Shown piece by piece: positions 24,182 through 31,756 of a stretch of DNA of 34,222 nucleotides. The translations under genes were made by a program, and so were the position numbers. This DNA is from Clostridia bacterium (GTDB taxonomy: Bacteria; Bacillota; Clostridia; Oscillospirales; CAG-272), in contig JAGBFG010000032.1 in the NCBI GenBank assembly GCA_017936565.1, positions 1-34,222 of the forward strand. Reading direction: 5' to 3'. Numbering within the stretch: position 1 is the stretch's first letter; each line of letters starts with the position of its first letter. The notes under the pieces are model-generated. The model searched no databases. It was not told where the DNA came from and saw only the letters and a program-made list of their open reading frames with translations.

Positions 24182-25531
24182 TTAATACACGAACAAAACC
24201 GTTTCATACGGCTTTATCTTATATATCTCGCCTTGTATATCTGTTTTTTCTAAATATTTGTCCTCGGAAATGGTATAGGCTTCCTTGATCTTTATTCCGG
24301 ATATTTTTATTTCATCCTCTGTGTCTTTGTTGCTTGTGACAAGAAGCTTACCAACGCCGTCCTTATAAGCGGACAAGGCATAAACACTGTCACCCTTCAC
24401 GGCGCATTCCACCTGATTTTCAAGAACGTACAGCTCGCCGAACGCCTTGAAGCCGTAAAAGGTATAGAAGGGCTTGTAGGTCAAGGGGTTGAAAAGCCCC
24501 GCATAGTCGCCAATGCCGAGCTGGGCATCGTAGAAGCACATCATATCCATTTTCATATTCTGCATCACCAGAAGCATCGCTGTGGCGTGCGCGCAGGCTT
24601 GTAGGCTTGCCTTTTCCGAATTTTTGGGCGTTGTATTCCATTCATTCAAATGAATTTCAACGTGGGAATGACCTACCTTTTCAAGATACTTTTCGGCATA
24701 CGTTTGTCTTTTTATATTGTTTTCAAGGCTTGCGTAGCTGTGGTGGGAGAAAAAGTCAAACGGCAGGTTTTCCTTTACCACCATATCGATAAAGCCGTCA
24801 AAGAAATCAAGAAAATACTGGGTTCTCAATTCCCAATCGGTAGACGCTTCCTTCAACGCCATACCCGCTTGGAAGGATGCAACGTCCTTTATGCTGTCTG
24901 CCAGATAAAAGCCCGAATGCCCGTAGCCGCCGATTTTAATGGTGTTTCCAAAGCATTTACGCAGGTGCTTTGAGGTGACACGGTAAAGGTCGTAGAAGTC
25001 CTCTGCCGTTCCCGTCCACATCATATTTTCCGTTTTCTTTTCGGGGCGTCCGTTGTCGGGCTCGTTCCAGATTTCCCAATATTTGATGTCGTAGAAAAAG
25101 CCGTTTGCCCATCCCTCGTTATAATGGCGAATGATGTGCTCGCAAATTCTCGCCCACTTTTCAAAGTCCTTGGGGGGAACGGTTCTGTACGCCTTAATGG
25201 AATTGAAATTCTCTATGGTAACGCCCAAACGGTATACAGGGGGGCAGTTGTGCTCCATCAAGCCCTTGATTAAAATGTCGGTCCAAGTAAAATCATAATT
25301 TTCGGGGTTGGTTTCGTCGGCATCAAAGTCACGGAAGATGTTGGGAATATCCACCCACATATTTCCGCCGAACCAACCGCCAACATCATGCAATCTCGAA
25401 TACGGGATGTGCGCTTCACTCAAATAAAAAAAGTATCCTGTATTTATGCCCTTCAGGGGGGGCTGTCCGACACCGTGCATTGGCTTGATTTTACCGATGA
25501 CCTTTTCCTTGTTTACCGCAACAGTTGTCAT
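24182..25531 (-). CDS. GH39-like clan GH-A glycoside hydrolase
   Basis: A 449-residue cytoplasmic hydrolase, with no signal peptide. It has a TIM-barrel layout: Glu157 in 'YWEIWNEPD' fits the acid/base and Glu297 in 'EIHLNEWN' the nucleophile, as in GH39 (beta-xylosidase / alpha-L-iduronidase) and related clan GH-A families. A small beta-sandwich follows after about 375 ('GDSVYALSAYKDGVGKLLVTS'). The ATG at 25529-25531 has an AAAGGA site and its own promoter. The substrate could be a xyloside, an arabinoside or a uronic-acid glycoside. It is convergent with the propeller gene, so the two share a neighbourhood but not a transcript. Confidence 0.87.
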   Translation of the reverse strand: MTTVAVNKEKVIGKIKPMHGVGQPPLKGINTGYFFYLSEAHIPYSRLHDVGGWFGGNMWVDIPNIFRDFDADETNPENYDFTWTDILIKGLMEHNCPPVYRLGVTIENFNSIKAYRTVPPKDFEKWARICEHIIRHYNEGWANGFFYDIKYWEIWNEPDNGRPEKKTENMMWTGTAEDFYDLYRVTSKHLRKCFGNTIKIGGYGHSGFYLADSIKDVASFQAGMALKEASTDWELRTQYFLDFFDGFIDMVVKENLPFDFFSHHSYASLENNIKRQTYAEKYLEKVGHSHVEIHLNEWNTTPKNSEKASLQACAHATAMLLVMQNMKMDMMCFYDAQLGIGDYAGLFNPLTYKPFYTFYGFKAFGELYVLENQVECAVKGDSVYALSAYKDGVGKLLVTSNKDTEDEIKISGIKIKEAYTISEDKYLEKTDIQGEIYKIKPYETVLFVY

Positions 25532-25562
25532 ATGAAAAGATCCTTTCTCGCTTATTGCTTGA

Positions 25563-25591
25563 AGTATAGCATATGTTTTTTGAAAAGTCAA
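25563..25591 (-). promoter_or_regulatory. Promoter of the GH39-like gene
   Basis: On the minus strand, TTGACT (25586-25591) and TATACT (25563-25568) are 17 bp apart, with an extended -10 TG. Confidence 0.85.
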
Positions 25592-25609
25592 TCGCTTTTT
25601 ATTTATGAG

Positions 25610-25639
25610 AAATGTGCTGCCTCAAAAGGCAGCACATTT
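25610..25639 (-). terminator. Hairpin terminator after the malic enzyme gene
   Basis: A perfect 13-bp stem AAATGTGCTGCCT/AGGCAGCACATTT with a 4-nt loop lies eleven bases after the stop codon at 25650. The T tract on the minus strand is short (TTT), so strength is uncertain. Confidence 0.75.
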
Positions 25640-25649
25640 TGCGTTTTTC

Positions 25650-26822
25650 TTATATTCTTGCCACGCCCGTTTTGACGGCAGCGTCATAGACAGCCTTTGC
25701 CACGGCTTTTCCGACTCGCTCATCAAACGCCTTGGGAATGATATATTCCTTGCAAAGCTCTTCTTCGCTAACGAGAGAGGCAATGGCGTATGCCGCCGCT
25801 TTTTTCATTTCCTCGTTTATTTCGCGCGCTCTTGCGTCAAGCGCGCCACGGAATATGCCGGGGAACGCCAGCACGTTGTTTATCTGATTGTTAAAATCGC
25901 TTCTACCTGTGCCGACGACTGCCGCCCCTGCCTTAATAGCAAGCTCGGGTGAGATTTCCGGAACGGGATTTGCCATCGGGAAAACCACAGCTCCCTTTGC
26001 CATAGATGCTATCATTTCTTCGCTCACAATGTTGGGCGCGGAAACGCCGATAAACACGTCAGCTCCCTTCATAGCATCCGCAAGAGATCCGTCAAGCCTA
26101 TCCTTGTTCGTCTGTTTTGCCAGTTCAGCTTGGGGCGCGGTCATTCCTGCCTTGCCCTCAAAGAGCGTTCCCGCCTTGTCGCAAACGGTGATGCTTTGCG
26201 CACCCATACCAAGAAGGAAACGGGCAATGGCAATGCCTGCGCTTCCCGCGCCGTTGATGACAATTTTTGCGGTGGAAAGCTCCTTTTTTACAACCTTTAA
26301 GGCGTTTAAGAGCGCCGCGCCCAAAACGATAGCGGTTCCGTGCTGGTCGTCATGGAAAACGGGAATGTCGCACACCTCTTTGAGCCGTCTTTCCACCTCA
26401 AAGCAACGGGGCGCGGATATGTCTTCCAGATTGATGCCGCCAAAGCTTCCCGAAATAAGAGAAACGGTACGCACAAGCTCGTCAACGTCCTTGGTTTTTA
26501 CGCAAAGCGGGATGGCGTCAACATCGCCGAACGCCTTAAACAAAAGCGCCTTGCCTTCCATAACAGGCATTCCCGCAACAGGACCGATATCCCCAAGCCC
26601 CAGAACCGCCGTTCCGTCTGTAATGACCGCAACGGTATTCCATCTGCGTGTCAGCTCGAATGACTTTCCCTCGTCCTTTTGTATTGCAAGACAGGGCGCT
26701 GCCACTCCGGGCGTGTATGCAAGCGAGAGGTCCTCCTTGCTTTTGACCTCAACTCTCGCCGTTACCTCTATCTTGCCGCCCCACTCATAATGCTTTTTCA
26801 GGGATTCTTCCGCATAATTCAT
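25650..26822 (-). CDS. NAD(P)-dependent malic enzyme
   Basis: A 390-residue enzyme that oxidatively decarboxylates malate to pyruvate and CO2. Motifs: 'AYTPGVAAPC' near residue 35, 'DGTAVLGLGDIGP', 'FHDDQHGTAIV' (metal/substrate region) and the Rossmann segment 'INGAGSAGIAIARFLL'. The length is that of short bacterial malic enzymes without a phosphotransacetylase domain. The ATG at 26820-26822 has a GGGAGG site and begins four bases after the stop of the preceding dehydrogenase, so the two are co-transcribed and probably translationally coupled. Together they would handle malate or a related 2-hydroxyacid. Confidence 0.96.
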   Translation of the reverse strand: MNYAEESLKKHYEWGGKIEVTARVEVKSKEDLSLAYTPGVAAPCLAIQKDEGKSFELTRRWNTVAVITDGTAVLGLGDIGPVAGMPVMEGKALLFKAFGDVDAIPLCVKTKDVDELVRTVSLISGSFGGINLEDISAPRCFEVERRLKEVCDIPVFHDDQHGTAIVLGAALLNALKVVKKELSTAKIVINGAGSAGIAIARFLLGMGAQSITVCDKAGTLFEGKAGMTAPQAELAKQTNKDRLDGSLADAMKGADVFIGVSAPNIVSEEMIASMAKGAVVFPMANPVPEISPELAIKAGAAVVGTGRSDFNNQINNVLAFPGIFRGALDARAREINEEMKKAAAYAIASLVSEEELCKEYIIPKAFDERVGKAVAKAVYDAAVKTGVARI

Positions 26823-26826
26823 TGTC

Positions 26827-27939
26827 TTATTCCTCCCAAGGGAACACGTACTGTGTGAGCCCAAGCTCGTTTCTTACCTTTACCATTTCCGCCTGAACGG
26901 ACTCGTTGATCGGCACGCCCGCTTCCTTACGGGAGAGCCAAATCTCGTATTCTTTCTCACCTGCGGTATAAATTCTCTCTGCTCCAGGCGCTTTTTTCGA
27001 CGCTCTTATCGCGCGCAGAATGTCGCCTGCCTTCTTGCGGCAAACGTCCTCGCCCATAAAATGCTCGGTATCAATCGCGATAAAGAAATGCCCAAGATGG
27101 TAGGGACGGATATTGCCGTTTTCGTCCTTTCCGTCAAGATCCTTGCCGTACATACCGTCCTGCAACACGGCAGAAAGCATTTCAACGACCAAAGCAAAGC
27201 CGTAGCCCTTGTAGCCGCCAAGCGCTTCGCCGATGCCGCCGAGCGTTGTCAGAGCGGCGCTTCCCTCTCTTATCTTTCTAAGCGCAACGCCGGCATCCCC
27301 TTCGACTGCGTTTCCGTCACTGTCAATAATGGTTCCGGGATGGACAGGCTCGCCTATTCTTTCATAATACTCGACCTTACCGTTTTGCGTGATGGACGTC
27401 GCGCAGTCAAAAATAAAGTCAAATGCCTCGTCTGTCGGTATGCCGACTGTATAGGGGTTGGTACCGAACATCCCCTCAACGCCAAAGGTCGGGGCAACCG
27501 AGGGGCGCGCATTTGTGCCCGTCATACCGATACAGCCTGCCTTTGTTGCCATAGTGGCGTAATATCCCGCAATCCCGTAATGGCAAGAATTACGGACGGC
27601 GACCATGCCCATACCGTATTCCTTTGCCTTTGCGATAGCCAGGCTCATCGCCTTGTGTCCTATCACCTGCCCCATACCGTGATGCCCGTCAACGACGGCG
27701 GTAGTCGGCGTTTCCTTGATGATTTCAAAGTTGGTCACGGGCTGCTGAATGCCCGCCTTTATTCTGTCTATATACACGGGCTTGAAGCGGTTGCAGCCGT
27801 GCGATTCTATTCCTCTCTTGTCGCTTTCAAGCAGAACGTCGGCGCAGATTTCAGCATCCTCGCGCGGAACGCCCGCACCCACGAAAGCATCGGTAATAAA
27901 AGCGTAAGCAGTTTTCCAGTCAAGATTCATTTTTGGCAT
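26827..27939 (-). CDS. Malate/L-lactate dehydrogenase, Ldh_2 family
   Basis: A 370-residue NAD(P)-dependent 2-hydroxyacid dehydrogenase of the Ldh_2 fold, unrelated to classical LDH. Diagnostic segments: 'ESHGCNRF' (about 46-53), 'VRNSCHYGIAGYYA' with the active-site His, 'FGTNPYTVGIPT' and 'GYKGYGFALVVEML'. Relatives oxidise malate, sulfolactate, ureidoglycolate or 2,3-diketogulonate-type compounds. The ATG at 27939 has an AAGGAG site eight bases upstream. It is first in an operon with malic enzyme and divergent from a DeoR regulator, which suggests inducible use of malate or a malate-like acid. Confidence 0.93.
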   Translation of the reverse strand: MPKMNLDWKTAYAFITDAFVGAGVPREDAEICADVLLESDKRGIESHGCNRFKPVYIDRIKAGIQQPVTNFEIIKETPTTAVVDGHHGMGQVIGHKAMSLAIAKAKEYGMGMVAVRNSCHYGIAGYYATMATKAGCIGMTGTNARPSVAPTFGVEGMFGTNPYTVGIPTDEAFDFIFDCATSITQNGKVEYYERIGEPVHPGTIIDSDGNAVEGDAGVALRKIREGSAALTTLGGIGEALGGYKGYGFALVVEMLSAVLQDGMYGKDLDGKDENGNIRPYHLGHFFIAIDTEHFMGEDVCRKKAGDILRAIRASKKAPGAERIYTAGEKEYEIWLSRKEAGVPINESVQAEMVKVRNELGLTQYVFPWEE

Positions 27940-27978
27940 AATATTTTCTCCTTTTGCTTGATTTTACCATCTATCTAT

Positions 27979-28007
27979 GTTATAATACATTTGATTGAAA
28001 TTGTCAA
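27979..28007 (-). promoter_or_regulatory. Promoter of the Ldh_2/malic enzyme operon
   Basis: On the minus strand, TTGACA (28002-28007) and TATAAC (27979-27984) are 17 bp apart. It lies 15 bases from the palindrome at 28023. Confidence 0.82.
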
Positions 28008-28022
28008 CAACGATGGCAAAAG

Positions 28023-28050
28023 TTGAGCGATACGCTCAAAAAATGATAAT
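28023..28050 (+). promoter_or_regulatory. DeoR-gene promoter with overlapping 17-bp palindrome (candidate operator)
   Basis: The palindrome TTGAGCG-ATA-CGCTCAA occupies 28023-28039. Its left end can serve as a -35 box (TTGAGC) with GATAAT at 28045-28050, 16 bp away. A repressor bound here would block its own promoter and sit just upstream of the divergent dehydrogenase promoter. Confidence 0.6.
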
Positions 28051-28096
28051 GTTCAAGATGTTTTATGAGCAAACAATCAGAAAAGAGGGCATACAA

Positions 28097-28837
28097 ATGG
28101 GCTTTAAGGAAAGAGAAACGGCGATTCTTGAATATCTGCGCAAGCACAAGGGGGCAACCGTTTTGGAACTTTGCGCGGCGCTTTTTGTCAGCGAGCCGAC
28201 AATGCGGCGGGACCTTGCGAAGCTGAATGAGGCGGGAAAAATCATCCGTACCCACGGCGGCGCGGTTCACAGAAGCGAGCTGGGAGAAAATCTGCCTCTG
28301 CCAATGCGTGAAAAGGAAAATCCCGGAGCCAAGACAGTCATCGGCAAAAAATGCCTTGACCTGATAAACGACGGAGACACCGTTATGGTGGACGGCTCTT
28401 CCACGGCGCTGGCGCTTTTGCAGGAGCTTGGCGATAAAAAATCTGTTGTGGTGATAACGAACAGCGCCAAGGCGCCCCTCGTTCTTGCCAATAAAAACAT
28501 CAAAACCTTTGTGACGGGCGGCGAGCTTGCCTCGGATACGTACGTATACGTTGGCGGCTATGCGGAGTTCTTTTTGCGCAAGTTCAATGCGGACATCTGC
28601 TTCTTTTCCGTCAGAACCCTCACAAGCGATGGGATGCTCACAGACAACGCCATAGAGGAAAATTCCGTGCGCAAGGTAATGATGTCGCAGTCCAAGAAAA
28701 AGGTTTTAATGCTTGATTCAGGAAAGCTTGGCGAGCCTTGTATGAGCAATCTTTGCACCGTGAACGACGTTGACCTTATCGTCAGCGAGCGCGATATTTC
28801 CGAGGGCTTCAAGGCGTGTAAGGAAAAATTTATTTGA
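28097..28837 (+). CDS. DeoR-family transcriptional regulator
   Basis: A 246-residue regulator. The N-terminal winged helix-turn-helix includes 'LELCAALFVSEPTMRRDLAKLN' (about 22-43) and 'IIRTHGGAV', the DeoR signature. The C-terminal sensor is the sugar-phosphate-isomerase-like DeoRC domain ('GDTVMVDGSSTALALLQEL', 'VITNSAKAPLVLANK', 'VYVGGYAE'). I chose the ATG at 28097 because of its AGAGGG site and the position of the first helix; the open frame upstream runs through the candidate operator. Family members usually repress and respond to a phosphorylated sugar or related metabolite. It faces the Ldh_2/malic enzyme operon. Confidence 0.92.
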   Translation: MGFKERETAILEYLRKHKGATVLELCAALFVSEPTMRRDLAKLNEAGKIIRTHGGAVHRSELGENLPLPMREKENPGAKTVIGKKCLDLINDGDTVMVDGSSTALALLQELGDKKSVVVITNSAKAPLVLANKNIKTFVTGGELASDTYVYVGGYAEFFLRKFNADICFFSVRTLTSDGMLTDNAIEENSVRKVMMSQSKKKVLMLDSGKLGEPCMSNLCTVNDVDLIVSERDISEGFKACKEKFI

Positions 28838-28907
28838 CTCGCTCCTTCCCTTGAAAAAGCCCTTCACTATTGCTTATTATTTGCCGAAGCAGAGGGATTT
28901 AGTAAAA

Positions 28908-28996
28908 AGTGAAGAGGAAAAAAGCCACCCAATCGGGTGGCTTTTTGTGTGTTTGTCGATTAAATTAGATGATGTTTCTCTTTTGTTACGATCATA
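28908..28996. repeat. Repeat element, short copy (terminator-like, with conserved 3' flank)
   Basis: AGTGAAGAG, the hairpin AAAAAAGCCACCC-aatc-GGGTGGCTTTTT (28918-28946), then a flank with TTTGTCGATTAAATTAGATG and GTTAC..CATA. The long copy at 31451-31655 shares the hairpin and flank. Confidence 0.7.
28918..28946. terminator. Bidirectional terminator between deoR-type and pnuC-type genes
   Basis: A perfect 7-bp GC-rich stem GCCACCC/GGGTGGC with a 4-nt loop is flanked by A6 and T5, so it works in both directions. Confidence 0.9.
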
Positions 28997-29033
28997 GCCC
29001 GCATTCTTTTGCGCCAAAGGCGCAAAAAGGACA

Positions 29034-29711
29034 TTATTGGCGTGTTGCATTCCGATATTGGCGTGTCCAATTAACTGCCGCCTGCAAGGTGCGGTATAAA
29101 TTATAGACCGAAATAATGACGTAATTAAGACTTGCAGGGTTTTGAACCGTGATGATGATCCACAACGCAAGAGAAGCCCCACCGTTGATTAGACTGATGT
29201 ATTGCGAATCCACATAGCGAAAAGCCGAGAGGAAGGTGCAAGCTATCCCGAGTGTAAAGATAAGAGTGTCCACGAGCGGTAGCGTTGCATTCGCAAAGAA
29301 CCGTGACAGACCAAAATAAACAACAGCCCACATCACAAGAATTATCAAAACCGTAAGGGAAAGCTTGCCCTTGCCAAGCACCTTTAATGGTGTCTTTTTG
29401 CCTTCGGCATTCTTTTTCCAATTAAAGAAGGAAAAGATCTGCACTGGGGCAGAGATTAAACATGCGCAAATGGCGGAAAAATAGATGCCGTCCATTGTAT
29501 AGGACAGACCGTAAAGGAGTGCGTTAAGTCCCCCGACCAAAAACGCTCTACGGTCAGCCACCACGAGAAGTACCTGAACAAACAGAGAAATCAGCGTGGG
29601 CAGTGTTTTGATAAAGGATTGTTTATTGATAACGGAAACCGTAATGATCATCGCCGCTATTAAGATCAAAAGCAGATAGCTTTTGAGAAACTCTTTTACC
29701 TTCGTCTTCAT
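29034..29711 (-). CDS. pnuC: PnuC-family transporter (nicotinamide riboside or related vitamin)
   Basis: A 225-residue membrane protein with about seven hydrophobic segments, the size of PnuC proteins. 'QIFSFFNWKKN' resembles the conserved Trp-Arg/Lys-Asn region, and 'SQYISLINGGASLALWIIITV' with the terminal 'VISVYNLYRTLQAAVNW' fits the family's last helices. PnuC-type proteins take up nicotinamide riboside; paralogues carry thiamine or riboflavin. The ATG at 29709-29711 has an AGGAG site seven bases upstream. The 5' leader of about 75 bases contains a small ATGCA/TGCAT hairpin but no riboswitch I can recognise. Cargo is therefore open. Confidence 0.78.
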   Translation of the reverse strand: MKTKVKEFLKSYLLLILIAAMIITVSVINKQSFIKTLPTLISLFVQVLLVVADRRAFLVGGLNALLYGLSYTMDGIYFSAICACLISAPVQIFSFFNWKKNAEGKKTPLKVLGKGKLSLTVLIILVMWAVVYFGLSRFFANATLPLVDTLIFTLGIACTFLSAFRYVDSQYISLINGGASLALWIIITVQNPASLNYVIISVYNLYRTLQAAVNWTRQYRNATRQ

Positions 29712-29792
29712 GACACAACTCCTATACGTCTTTTTGCCTGTATGCAACCGTTTGCTGCATTTCAGCCTTTAACGCCTTTTGCTTGCGCGTCT

Positions 29793-29821
29793 ATTATAAG
29801 AGAGGCGAAGTCTTTTTTCAA
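29793..29821 (-). promoter_or_regulatory. Promoter of the pnuC-type gene
   Basis: On the minus strand, TTGAAA (29816-29821) and TATAAT (29793-29798) are 17 bp apart. Confidence 0.75.
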
Positions 29822-29873
29822 GACTATTTCTGGGACAGTTTTTGAAAAAAATGTCCTTTTTTTAGAGTTTCAC

Positions 29874-29902
29874 TTGCGCTCTTTAAAAATATGCGTTATA
29901 AT
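29874..29902 (+). promoter_or_regulatory. Promoter of the AraC-family gene at 29934
   Basis: TTGCGC (29874-29879) and TATAAT (29897-29902) are 17 bp apart, about 30 bases before the start codon. Confidence 0.75.
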
Positions 29903-29933
29903 GCTTATATACTTTTCTTGGAAAGGACAGGTT

Positions 29934-30806
29934 ATGAAAGAGCTCGTTTTGCGGTTCGACTTATCGGACATACGGCTTTCGGTCATCTTATTTCAGGATG
30001 CCTTTTGTATAAAATCTCAGAAAAATTCCGCTTTGTCACTCACCAATCTTCGATTTTTACACCAGCACTCCTTTTTTGAGGTGTTTTTTATAAAGCAAGG
30101 CGCTTTTTCGGTTGTAACCGAGCAAAGCACCGTAAGGGGCAAACAATCCTTATTGATCGTCCCACCTTTTGTAAACCATTACACCGAGGGAACGGATTTT
30201 GAAGCGTACGCCATGTATTTTTCGCTTGAACACCTGCAAAACAGCCCTGATCTCTTGTATAATGAGGTCATTCAAAGGCTCTCCAAGGGAATCACGCAGC
30301 TTCCGCTGACAGAGGATCTGTTCTTTTATATAGACCACATCGCGCAAGGTCTTGCAAACAAACAGCCCGCGGAAAACATACAGTATTTTTTGCCGCTATT
30401 GTTTTTGGATATTTTTTCTCCTATGAAGCGGCAAGGCTCAAATCCTGCCTCGCAGATAGGAAAAAGGTCAAAACATATCAACATCATTGAGTCTTATATT
30501 TCGGCGCATTATTGTGAGGAGCTACATCTGTCGGATATTGCCGACGCGCTGTATCTTTGCGCAAAGCAAGTCTCGCGCATCATTCGCAAGGAATATAGCT
30601 GCTCCTTCTCGGAATTGGTGACACGTTACCGCCTAAACGCGGCATGTATGCTATTGAAGCATACCACCATCAGCATAAGAAAGGTGGCGAGCAACGTGGG
30701 CTTTCGTGACCGTGAAAATTACTTTTTTATGCTGTTCCGAAAGCAATACGGCGTCACACCGACACAATACCGTAAGAACATACACCAAACCCAACTGTCT
30801 TTCTGA
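29934..30806 (+). CDS. AraC-family transcriptional regulator
   Basis: A 290-residue regulator with a cupin-like N-terminal sensor ('HQHSFFEVFFIKQGAFSVV', 'LLIVPPFVNHYTEG', about residues 43-90) and a C-terminal AraC DNA-binding domain (about 190-285; 'LHLSDIADALYLCAKQVSRIIRKEY', then 'SIRKVASNVGFRDRENYFFMLFRKQYGVTP'). The ATG at 29934 has an AAAGGAC site. A longer frame upstream overlaps the promoter and is not used. It is divergent from the pnuC-type gene; control of that gene is possible but AraC proteins of this layout more often sense carbohydrates. Confidence 0.9.
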   Translation: MKELVLRFDLSDIRLSVILFQDAFCIKSQKNSALSLTNLRFLHQHSFFEVFFIKQGAFSVVTEQSTVRGKQSLLIVPPFVNHYTEGTDFEAYAMYFSLEHLQNSPDLLYNEVIQRLSKGITQLPLTEDLFFYIDHIAQGLANKQPAENIQYFLPLLFLDIFSPMKRQGSNPASQIGKRSKHINIIESYISAHYCEELHLSDIADALYLCAKQVSRIIRKEYSCSFSELVTRYRLNAACMLLKHTTISIRKVASNVGFRDRENYFFMLFRKQYGVTPTQYRKNIHQTQLSF

Positions 30807-30870
30807 AACGGTGCTTTTTCTCTGTGTTCACTATTTCCTCACAATTCTCTATTACCTCAAAGGCGGCTGC

Positions 30871-31371
30871 TCACCGCTTTACCATTGAAATAATGCCGCA
30901 AGCAATCTTGTTGCCCGCGTTTCCGGATGGCTGAGTGGTGAAATCGTCGGGTCTGTCGTGAATGATCACCGTTTTGCCAACAACCTCATTTACGGTGAAT
31001 CTATCGGTAAGGACGGCAAGAAATGCGCGATTTCCCACACCAAAAAGAGGCGGCAGATCTCCCGCGTGATGCGGATGAGGACAGCCCTTGGGATTATAAT
31101 GCGTTCCCGCGTTGGCAAACGGATCCGTCTCGTTTCCGCTGCAACTCGAACCGCCGTGGATATGGAAAGCAAAAACATTGCTTTGGCACGGCTCAGCTGA
31201 AACGGGAAGCCCGAAAATGTCTGCCACGATTAAAACGCCGCTCGCCGCTTGATAAAATTTGACCGTCCCTTGTATACTGCTTCTTTCCTCGTTTGTGCCC
31301 ATCACCGCCACAGCATCGGGCAGTCTTCGCAGTATAGAATACAAATTCATTTCGTTTCTCTTGTAGTGCAT
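30871..31371 (-). CDS. Cu/Zn-type superoxide dismutase family protein
   Basis: A 166-residue protein with the Cu/Zn superoxide dismutase layout. The metal ligands can all be placed: His70 and His72 ('FHIHGG'), bridging His91 ('THYNP'), His99, His102 and Asp105 ('HHAGDLP') and His138 ('IIHDRPDDF'). Cys77 and Cys158 could form the family's disulfide. There is no signal peptide, so it appears cytoplasmic, whereas most bacterial Cu/Zn enzymes are exported. The ATG at 31369-31371 has an AGAGG site; a second ATG seven codons later is possible. It would convert superoxide to hydrogen peroxide and oxygen. Confidence 0.88.
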   Translation of the reverse strand: MHYKRNEMNLYSILRRLPDAVAVMGTNEERSSIQGTVKFYQAASGVLIVADIFGLPVSAEPCQSNVFAFHIHGGSSCSGNETDPFANAGTHYNPKGCPHPHHAGDLPPLFGVGNRAFLAVLTDRFTVNEVVGKTVIIHDRPDDFTTQPSGNAGNKIACGIISMVKR

Positions 31372-31450
31372 ATCAACCTCTCAAACCGTAATATTTTTTG
31401 TTGTACCGTTACATATTATGCCGCAAGCCCCTTGCCTGCCCGCGATAAGT

Positions 31451-31655
31451 AGTAAAAAAGCCACCCAACTCGGTCTGCACTTTGTTTTGGAAATATTCCG
31501 TTTCCGCTTGCGGAACGCGGTTGTTTGGACCGCGAGGAATATTTCGGAACGTCGTAAATTGAATTTCAATTTACCGCTAACTGTGCACGCCGTTGGGTGG
31601 CTTTTTGTATTTGTTGACTGAATTAGATGGCTTCGTCTAATTCGTTACAGGCATA
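31451..31655. repeat. Repeat element, long structured copy with multi-branched fold
   Basis: The outer stem AAAAAGCCACCCAA (31455-31468) pairs with TTGGGTGGCTTTTT (31593-31606) and continues inward through CGG/CCG and TGCAC/GTGCA. Inside are GAAATATTCC/GGAATATTTC enclosing two hairpins (TTCCGC-tt-GCGGAA and CGCGGT-tgtttgg-ACCGCG), and a separate hairpin GTAAATTGA-att-TCAATTTAC. The 3' flank (TTTGTTGACTGAATTAGATG, GTTAC..CATA) matches the short copy at 28908-28996 and carries another hairpin GAATTAGA/TCTAATTC. On the minus strand it can terminate the transcript coming from 33710. Confidence 0.75.
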
Positions 31656-31721
31656 TAAACATAATTTAGGTTTTATTTGTCATAATATTCTTCAACTATA
31701 GCCTCATTTTCGTTAAAAAAC

Positions 31722-31750
31722 TTGATTTGTCTATAAAAATGTGATATACT
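31722..31750 (+). promoter_or_regulatory. Orphan promoter
   Basis: TTGATT (31722-31727) and TATACT (31745-31750) are 17 bp apart. No gene follows on this strand for more than 2 kb, so it may drive a small RNA or be a relic. Confidence 0.55.
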
Positions 31751-31756
31751 ATATTA

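Noticed and set aside
25888-26790. 300-codon open frame on the plus strand
   Set aside because: It is antisense to malic enzyme and has Ser/Ala-rich low-quality composition; the motifs are all on the other strand.
27061-28026. 321-codon open frame on the plus strand
   Set aside because: It is antisense to the Ldh_2-family gene and shows no domain or start signal.
29712-29790. Possible riboswitch in the leader of the pnuC-type gene
   Set aside because: Only a 5-bp hairpin is visible; I could not match the leader to NAD, thiamine or preQ1 riboswitch patterns.
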